From the NCBI GenBank assembly GCA_025677835.1, contig JAIXMR010000052.1, positions 62,001-126,000 of the forward strand: a DNA stretch of 64,000 nt, in the 5' to 3' direction. The notes below the pieces were generated by a model. It did no database searches, was not told where the DNA came from, and saw nothing but the letters and a program-made list of their open reading frames with translations. The stretch is from Sporodiniella umbellata. Its lineage: Eukaryota > Mucoromycota > Mucoromycetes > Mucorales > Rhizopodaceae. Shown in pieces: positions 57,385 through 64,000 of this stretch (position 1 is its first letter; every line of letters starts with the position of its first letter). The position numbers were made by a program, and so were the translations under genes.

Positions 57385-58662
57385 ATGACATTAACCAACA
57401 ATGTTCAGGTAAGTTTTTTTGTTTATTTACTCTGATCTTTTTGTTTATTATCAATCAATAAATTCTTTCTTTCTGTTATTGTCATTATTACTGTTATTGA
57501 ATTTTACTGTTCAGTGGTCGTTCACAAAAGAGGATTTATACGATACGCCCAGTATTTTAGACGGTGTTTCTTTTCAACAAGAACAATTAGATAGAGTAAA
57601 GGGCTGTCATTACCTTTTGGCGGTGGGGGCCAAACTGAATCTGTTAGTTAAAAAAAAATAGACATTTCTAGCGCTAATTGCTTTATCTTTTCACTACACC
57701 GCTTTGTTTACATCCAGTCCTCAGCTTGTTGTTGTCACAGCCGTTACATTCTTTCACCGATTCTTTATGAGACAGTCTGTTAAGCGTTATCATGTCTACG
57801 TAAATACACTCGACTTTCTTGACTTTTTCTGTTTTTGCTTCTCAACACAAAGACAACATTTTTTTAGGATATAGCTGCGACCTGTTTGTTTGTAGCGACC
57901 AAAGTAGAGGAGTGTACCCGACGTATAAAGGATATTGTACTTGTTTGTGCTCAAAAAGCGCAAAAAAACGATAAACTAAGTTTGGCAGAAGACTCCAAGG
58001 TATCCAACCATACTTGTGTATCTTTGTTTGGGAAAAACTCATATTGTCAAATAAGGATTTTATGAAGTGGAAAGAAACCCTACTGCGCTACGAAGTGACA
58101 CTATTAGAAACCTTATGCTTTGACTTAACAGTACAACAAGCCCATGCGAGTTTATGTGAGTTAGAAACATTATTACAAGGTAGGCAGGTTATGTACATCT
58201 AGGCAGGTTATTAATAGTTTTTTTAAAATATCCTCAAATCAAAATCGTTATAGTATCCCCCTCAGCTATACGTAAAGCGTGGATGTTGCTGTATCAATGG
58301 TATTCCGATTTTTTCATTGAAATCTTTTTATTTATCTTAGTTTCCTTAAAAAAAAAAGCCTAGGATCCCCTCTGTGTGTACTATACAGACCGAACATTGT
58401 AGCAGCAGCAGCTTTGTTGCTAGCTACTCATTTTTCTTCAACAGACAAATTAAACGAATCTTGGTATGAAGTATTAGAGGATATGGATGCTAGCGAAATA
58501 CACGGTACAAAAGAAAGTAAGAAAGAATAAGTCCTACTTAACTATGTCTATTTAGAATTAGCGTCAGATATGCTAGAGCATTATATGGAGCATTATCTGA
58601 TCAAATCATCGCATTCATCTTCACAAAGCAACTCACCTTATCCCCTCCATTCTAGACAGTAA
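57385..58662 (+). CDS. CTK2/cyclin K-like cyclin (transcriptional CDK partner)
   Basis: Eight exons in phase: 57385-57408, 57515-57642, 57718-57799, 57868-57999, 58056-58179, 58254-58299, 58359-58516 and 58556-58662, giving 266 aa. The start WSFTKEDLYDTPSILDGVSF is typical of the K/L/C cyclins and CTK2. The cyclin box follows: QLVVVTAVTFFHRFFMRQSV, DIAATCLFVATKVEECTRRI and FMKWKETLLRYEVTLLETLC. The second half has PLCVLYRPNIVAAAALLLA. It probably activates a Ctk1/CDK9/12-type kinase that phosphorylates the Pol II CTD. Two choices were needed: acceptor AAAAAG/CCTAGG for exon 7, and donor GTAAGA (over an upstream GTACAA) for its end; both give intact frame. Confidence 0.88.
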
Positions 58663-59863
58663 TTATAATACTACTCTTCTCAACATCGTAAATAGTTTCA
58701 AAGAAAAAAATATATAAAAAAAGAAAAATTGTCCAAAAAAAAAAAGACAAAACGAAAAATAAAACTCCAGATAAACAGCAAATTCCTCATGTTTACCTTT
58801 CTTTAATATTATCTTTGACTGTTTGGTTACACTGCATTTACTGTTGTTAACACTCCAAGTAATTTGACGTGTCAAAAAAAAAAAAAAGTCGAGAAGAAAT
58901 TCATATTTGACGGTTTCTGCTTTGCTTTGAAAAACCCAGTTGGTTCCCCCCAAAAAAAAAGAAGCGAGCATTCAGTCAAAGAAAGTTGATTGTTTCTATT
59001 TTATTACAATCTAAAGAAAAAAAAGTACTTTGGTGGCTTTTTCGTTTTTTTTTTTCCAGCAGTTCAATTATACCATTTCAAGCACTGTAAAAACACCAAC
59101 AAAAAAAATGCCTCAATTTCTTTATAGGCTCAAAGCCAAATAGAGTTTAGACTAAAGGCGGATTTAGTCATTCGAAAGAAAGAGGAATTTCGATTTTTCG
59201 CTCTATGAGCAATGTTTTGTATTTATTTCTCTTACTTCAAAAGTCGGCTTTTAATCAGAAAAACCACAAGTTGATTATACACTTGATTCAAGTTTAATAT
59301 TTAATTCGGAGCCGTAGCTCTAAGTACTTTATAGACCTGTTAGGTTTAGGAAAATGTTTTAAGCGGACATTATAGTTCGTGAGTTACCGCAACCCGTCGT
59401 TTCTTACGCGTTCCCGTCTGCAAGATCCCTTCTGACACATAAATCCTCATCAAATGAAAATATATCAAATGACCATAAAGATGTTTGTCGAGAAACTTTG
59501 TTCAAATATACCCAATTGAACAAACAAACTTTTTGATATGCAATTATCTGTACGGACGTTCTCAACTTATTTTCTATTTTAGGAAGTAATGCGTTATTTA
59601 GTACCTTAAGGTCTAACCAAGTTATGACGTTCTACGCATATACTTGTTAATACATCAGGTGAGACATATACTGTAACTTGGTACACTGTTCTAGATACAC
59701 TATTTAGATGTAATAACTGATATAAAAAATTAATGGCGGAAAAACTAAAAGTCCATTTCTTTTTTTTTTCTTAATTTTCTCTTGTGGAAAAAAAAACCAG
59801 CTTTTAAAAGAAAAAAGGGGACAATTTATAGGTTAAGAGAAGAGAACGAAAAGAAAAGGACAA
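58663..59863. other. Intergenic
   Basis: Between the cyclin 3' end and the PPxY gene. Several A- and T-runs; no gene seen. Confidence 0.5.
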
Positions 59864-60708
59864 ATGGCCTTAGCTTCCTTCCCGCTCATTGTCGAACGTT
59901 GGAAAATATCCAAATTGTATCATTTAGACTATGTTCGATACAGGCACTTAAGGGACTATGTAAGGAAATAAAATATAAAGGAGAAATACAACAAGAGCTT
60001 CACTTGACATTTGACAAGCTGACACCATTAGATTAGCTACCAGAGGAATTGTTCAGGGTGAGATTAGTAGCTATTGAACAACATATTTCAGCACAGTACC
60101 CACAGGTTTGGATGGATACCTATTTATTCGCGATTGCTATTTCAATGGTGGGGGTTGCAGCTGCTATATCCATTATGGCTCGAGCCTCAAATCTATCTGT
60201 TTGGTATCCACTATTGATTCTTATTATACCAGCAGCCATTGCGATATTCAATACACGTAGACGAAACACCTATCGTCGTCGACTAGCACGGGTAAATAGA
60301 GGTCATATACACAAAGTAGAATGACGCCATTTTATTTAAAACAAGTATTATGACTCGCTACAAGGCTTACTTAAAGAGCTCAATTCGCAAGATGTAAACC
60401 GACATATTAAATGGAGCCTTAGACGACTTCGGGAAACGGATAATGCAGAGGATATGGTTCTCAAACCGCCCTTGGCGCTCTACAATATCAACTTCATCAT
60501 CGTTGTTTCTCAAATTGATACAGTAACTGAATTTGCTGGTGAAAACTTGCCGGCATATAATACATCAATGATGGACGTCGTGTTGGATATAGGGCCTAGG
60601 GATGGCCAGACATCCAACTATTCATCCCATCCACTACCGCCTGCCTATCATGCCTCTATCGAAATGAGTGCTGTTAGGCAACCTCCTCCAGCTTATCCTG
60701 CTCCTTGA
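59864..60708 (+). CDS. Two-TM membrane protein with C-terminal PPxY motifs
   Basis: Three exons, 59864-59959, 60037-60291 and 60346-60708, all phase 0, give 237 aa. Read without splicing, the frame shows in-frame stops at 60034, 60322 and shortly after; all fall in the two introns (77 and 54 bp), so the gene is intact. N-terminus: WKISKLYHLDYVRYRHLRDY. Two adjacent TM helices (YLFAIAISMVGVAAAISIMA and WYPLLILIIPAAIAIF) are followed by a basic stop-transfer (NTRRRNTYRRRLAR). The C-terminal half is folded-looking (LKPPLALYNINFIIVVSQ), then proline-rich with two PPAY motifs (LPPAYH and PPPAYP), the ligands of Rsp5/Nedd4 WW domains. It resembles a membrane-protein family I remember from Mucorales. 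A role as ubiquitin-ligase adaptor is inference. Confidence 0.8.
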
Positions 60709-62850
60709 GTACTATTTCTGTTATTATTATTATTTTTTGTAGAAATAATCCTGCTTTTAATCCTGCCAATATAGCACTTTTTGAGTTCAGTGTAAAAGCA
60801 ACATGTTTTTATATATCCATTAAAGTCTCGTAGTTGTTTCCCGTTAATATTACTGAGCTTTTTGTATTTATACATTATTTCATCGGTACTTCTACTTTGT
60901 TAGTTTATATGCTGCCTCATCATATAACTATTAAAGTGAAAGGGTTGCTGTGACAATTGCCTCGTTAGGCAAAAAAGGGGGCTTTTTTTGGCATATAAAT
61001 TGCCTATAGATTCTCCAGATGTAAAAGGTGGTATAGGCTAATGCCTGGTGAGGATACCTATCATCTTGAGAGAACTTTGGTTTCTAACACTACTGATCTG
61101 TAGTATTAGATAAAAAGCCGCTGCGTCAGAGTAAACATCTCATTTTCTCTTGATACTCCAAATGTACAATAGGTCTATCATGGGTGTCATAATCGATATA
61201 TCCGACGAATCCTAAGGGGATTTTTTGAGCCTTTCAATTCATAAAAACGACACTTAATTGGATTATTGTCCAGAAGAGATCACCTAAAACAGGTAATTTT
61301 GATTTTATTAGTTAAAAAGGTAAAATGAACATTCAATGACAGACCCTATACTACTTTTTTAACCTCTATTTTTATGAATTTCGCTACAGTAGAAGATGAC
61401 TAAGGGCTCTTAACTACAGCAACAAAAAATCTTAAATACGTGAACGATGAAAACTTATATATCAGAAGTTTTTGTCTTTAGATGTATTATACAGCAAAGA
61501 ACAAAGAAAAAGTACACGTGTTTTGATATATATACTTTAGTCTAAGATCAACGACTGATTGTAAATAATTGTAAGGATGACTATCAATGTAAAATCGATT
61601 GAGAGTAGTAGTTTGTAGAAAAGCGCATTGATCTCAACCTTATCGAATATACAAAGGGCTTATGCTTTAGCGAATGTTGTAAAGACAAAGTGAAGTCAGT
61701 GCTATTACCGGCAAATAACTTCAGAGGTTACCAAAAAAAAAAAAAAATAGACACGTAAGATCTGTATTGTCAATGTTGATAAAAGACAGGTTGTTGATTT
61801 ATTGCAAAACTCATTAAAACTAGCTTGTTAAAAAATTGAATGTAAATACTCTATAAAATGCAAGAAATCAGAAAGGGCCCTATCAGGCATTTGTAGAGTC
61901 ATTAAAATATTTAAAGGTAACAAACAATTACAAAAAATTGAATCATGTAATAAACGTTTATTTGGAGGTCCTAATATCCTTCACAAGAGAATAAAAACGT
62001 GGCTCTTGAGGTCTTTCTTGACTTTACTTCGTCAGTAGTTGATTTCGTCACATTTTTTTTTTACTAGTTGGTTTTCCAGGCCCAAATAGTGATCCTTCGA
62101 GCATTATAATTCACAGTGAGATAACTGGGAGGTTTAGGAGGGATTCAAAGTCCAAAGTATTTTATAAAGGAGTCATATGATGCAATAAATAAAATAGAAA
62201 AGCAAAAACGCCCTTATATAGAAGCATTCTGTTAAAACGTTCAACCGATAGTGTTCACTTTACTATAACTAGGGTTAGTAGACATAGTCTGATGCCACGA
62301 CAATCTTTGTTAGTAAACTTGAAGAGTAACATGGCCAAAAAGAGACACTCCGACTGCTAACAAGAAATGTGTTACACCCGCTCTAGTATCAAATTATAGG
62401 CATTTGATCAAGAGACTGTTTTTTGCAGCCATTTTTAATTAGCCTACATGTATGTACAAAATACGTCAGAAAGCATAGCCTCCATATAATTAACATAAAT
62501 TTAACGTTTAAATCAATGTAACCCAAAACAAAAAATAAGTATGCATAAATGTATATAAACGTGTGTGTGTGTTTATTTGGATTTTAGATTTTTGCAAAGC
62601 CTTTTTTTTTTAACTTTTTTTTTTTGTTTTTCTACATAGTGTTTATACATAAAGATTACAAGGAATTTGATTCTTTTTTCTTAAAACATAACTTGAACAG
62701 GGGGCATGGAATAGACGAATGAGTGGTGAAATGATTGTATGGAATAATTGAACAAAAAGAAATGAAGGAATGAGAGCTGTTGGATTGTTGAGTTACAAAT
62801 ACTGGTTGATGCTGACCAGTGTTTTCTGGCGCTTTTACTAATTACGTCAA
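60709..62850. other. Intergenic, AT-rich
   Basis: About 2.1 kb between convergent genes. No supportable gene, RNA or element was seen. Confidence 0.5.
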
Positions 62851-64000
62851 CTACTTTATACCTTCGTCTATTCCTGCCTGAATGTCCAGTAGGTTTTTCA
62901 GTCGAACACTATAGCGCTGTTCATAGCTGAACCAAACCACAAGATTGATGTATTGAATCACTCCTGGTTTGAAAGGCTGATCGGATACTGGATTTGTCTC
63001 ATCTTCTACGTAACTGAGAACACCTTTCAGAGGACCATTTTTACAGGCTTCGTGAATCGTCATTTCCACTTCTTTAAAGGAAACAGACTATAGAAAAAAT
63101 GTTATGTTAGCACTTGAAAGATATTAATGAGCGTCTTTCTGTGTTACCTTTTCAACCCGTATTGTTAGATCTACGGTAGATACATCCTCTTCTGATATGT
63201 CAATATCAATTCCTTTTATCTTTCCATCAAGCTCAGGTATAAATGGAGTCATTTCTGATGCAAGTTGATCAAAAAACGAAGCCGTAGATGGGTTGCTACT
63301 GTCAGCGAGTTTTTTTTCCTGGATAGAATTGATTTCGAGTCCTTTGGTAGAGACATCTGTTGACAATAATTGGTTAGCAATGGCTTGGGCCCATGCTAAG
63401 GTTGGATCGATAGGCTCTTCAGCCGTTGAAGCTGTTGACGTCTTTTCTTTTGCCCCTATCTTTTTAATAGCCCCTGAAGGAGATATGTTGATATCTGGCT
63501 GAAGAGTAGTACTGGTATCTATAGTAGAGGATTGACATGTTGTTCCGCTTGCTGTACTTTCAGAGTCTGATAGTCCCTTAGTGGATTCCTTTGAAGATTC
63601 GTGATCCACAGAACGGTTCTGTAATTCTCTCTCAAAAGAAGATGATGCGGCTTTATCAATAGGGCTATTATGAACATTCTTGGATGTAAAGTTGGTACAT
63701 TTGTTGTCTCCAATAGGAGGGGTAGGGACATGACCAGCCGAAGGGCTGTATTCAGGCCATAACATCCTTTCGGAGTCTTGAATTGGGCCAACAAGCTCGT
63801 CCAAAGCTAACTCAATCACCACAGGTTCATTTTGACTACCTTCATGACCGTCGATCGCAGCGTGGGCTTTGTTGTCAGGAGTATCTTTCTCGTCTACTCC
63901 AAACTCTTTGGAAACTAGGTCCATAAGGTCTTCACTAATGGGTACATTTTTGAACCATATGGCCTCGTCTGAAGTATTAAAATAGTCGACATCCTCAGAG
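62851..64000 (-). CDS. Acidic disordered protein, C-terminal part (5' end outside window)
   Basis: Exons 63148-64000 (open to the window edge) and 62851-63087, joined in phase 0, give at least 362 aa. The long exon is Ser/Thr/Asp/Glu-rich and probably disordered, with a short helical stretch (DPTLAWAQAIANQLLSTDV). From SFFDQLASEMTPFIPELDG onward the protein looks folded: IDIDISEEDVSTVDLTIRVE, then across the splice SVSFKEVEMTIHEACKNGPL, GVIQYINLVVWFSYEQRYSV and LKNLLDIQAGIDEGIK. I do not recognise the family. The first ATG visible in frame (63924) is not the start, because the frame continues upstream of it without a stop. Confidence 0.7.

Noticed and set aside
60022..60345. In-frame stops (near 60034, 60322 and just after) in the PPxY gene, suggesting a pseudogene with C-to-T nonsense changes
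   Set aside because: All the stops fall inside two introns with usable GT-AG signals, and splicing them out gives one continuous, sensible protein.
1..64000. CRISPR arrays, bacterial operons or prophage
   Set aside because: There are no spaced direct repeats of that kind, and genes have spliceosomal introns. The DNA is eukaryotic.

Overview
The window is eukaryotic nuclear DNA, most likely from an early-diverging filamentous fungus of the Mucoromycota (a Mucorales-like genome). The sequence is AT-rich, with long poly(A)/poly(T) tracts both between genes and inside introns. Introns are mostly short (about 40-100 bp, GT-AG). The gene set is fungal: fused LEU1, MPC1, an Mtf1-like factor, a Pcl/Pas1-type cyclin and an EF-hand MscS channel. 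A CSL (Su(H)/CBF1-like) transcription factor and a two-TM protein with PPxY motifs also point to Mucoromycota. The organism call is inference from gene content and style. All gene models were built by eye from splice signals and reading-frame phase.

Layout. 1-3930: the 3' part of a multi-repeat Myb gene, a very small homeobox gene, and a low-complexity repeat protein, all on the minus strand. 3931-13403: a roughly 9.4 kb AT-rich desert with one GC-richer island (about 7855-8300) and a degenerate 22-bp repeat (about 10507-10617). 13404-21819: homocysteine S-methyltransferase (+), converging on a choline/ethanolamine phosphotransferase (-), then an EF-hand MscS channel (-) and an FAD-dependent amine-oxidase-like protein (-). 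24394-31573: a Pcl-type cyclin, an F-box protein and TRAPPC2L (+), MPC1 (-), a CSL factor (+) and a small secreted protein (-). 32961-35787: an Mtf1-like factor (+) and a Jjj1-like J-protein (-), with ends only 9 bp apart. 39441-43573: a C2/chitin-binding hybrid protein (+) and the fused isopropylmalate isomerase LEU1 (-). 44270-49614: mostly empty, with weak small ORFs, a possible M16 protease remnant and a type I membrane protein (+). 49615-55109: a second desert. 55110-60708: a zinc alcohol dehydrogenase (+), a coiled-coil protein (-), a CTK2/cyclin K-like cyclin (+) and a two-TM PPxY protein (+). The window ends inside an acidic, disordered protein (-).

The genes do not form one pathway or cluster. 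Functional themes are mitochondria (MPC1, Mtf1), endomembranes and lipids (phosphotransferase, MscS, TRAPPC2L, PPxY protein, type I membrane protein), amino-acid metabolism (homocysteine methyltransferase, LEU1), and cell cycle/transcription (two cyclins, CSL, Myb, homeobox). The most notable points are very small exons needed to keep frame (4, 9, 16 and 25 nt), a CSL factor with no C-terminal domain, a C2 + glycine-zipper + chitin-binding protein under a duplicated GC-rich promoter element, and a probable GC-AG intron.
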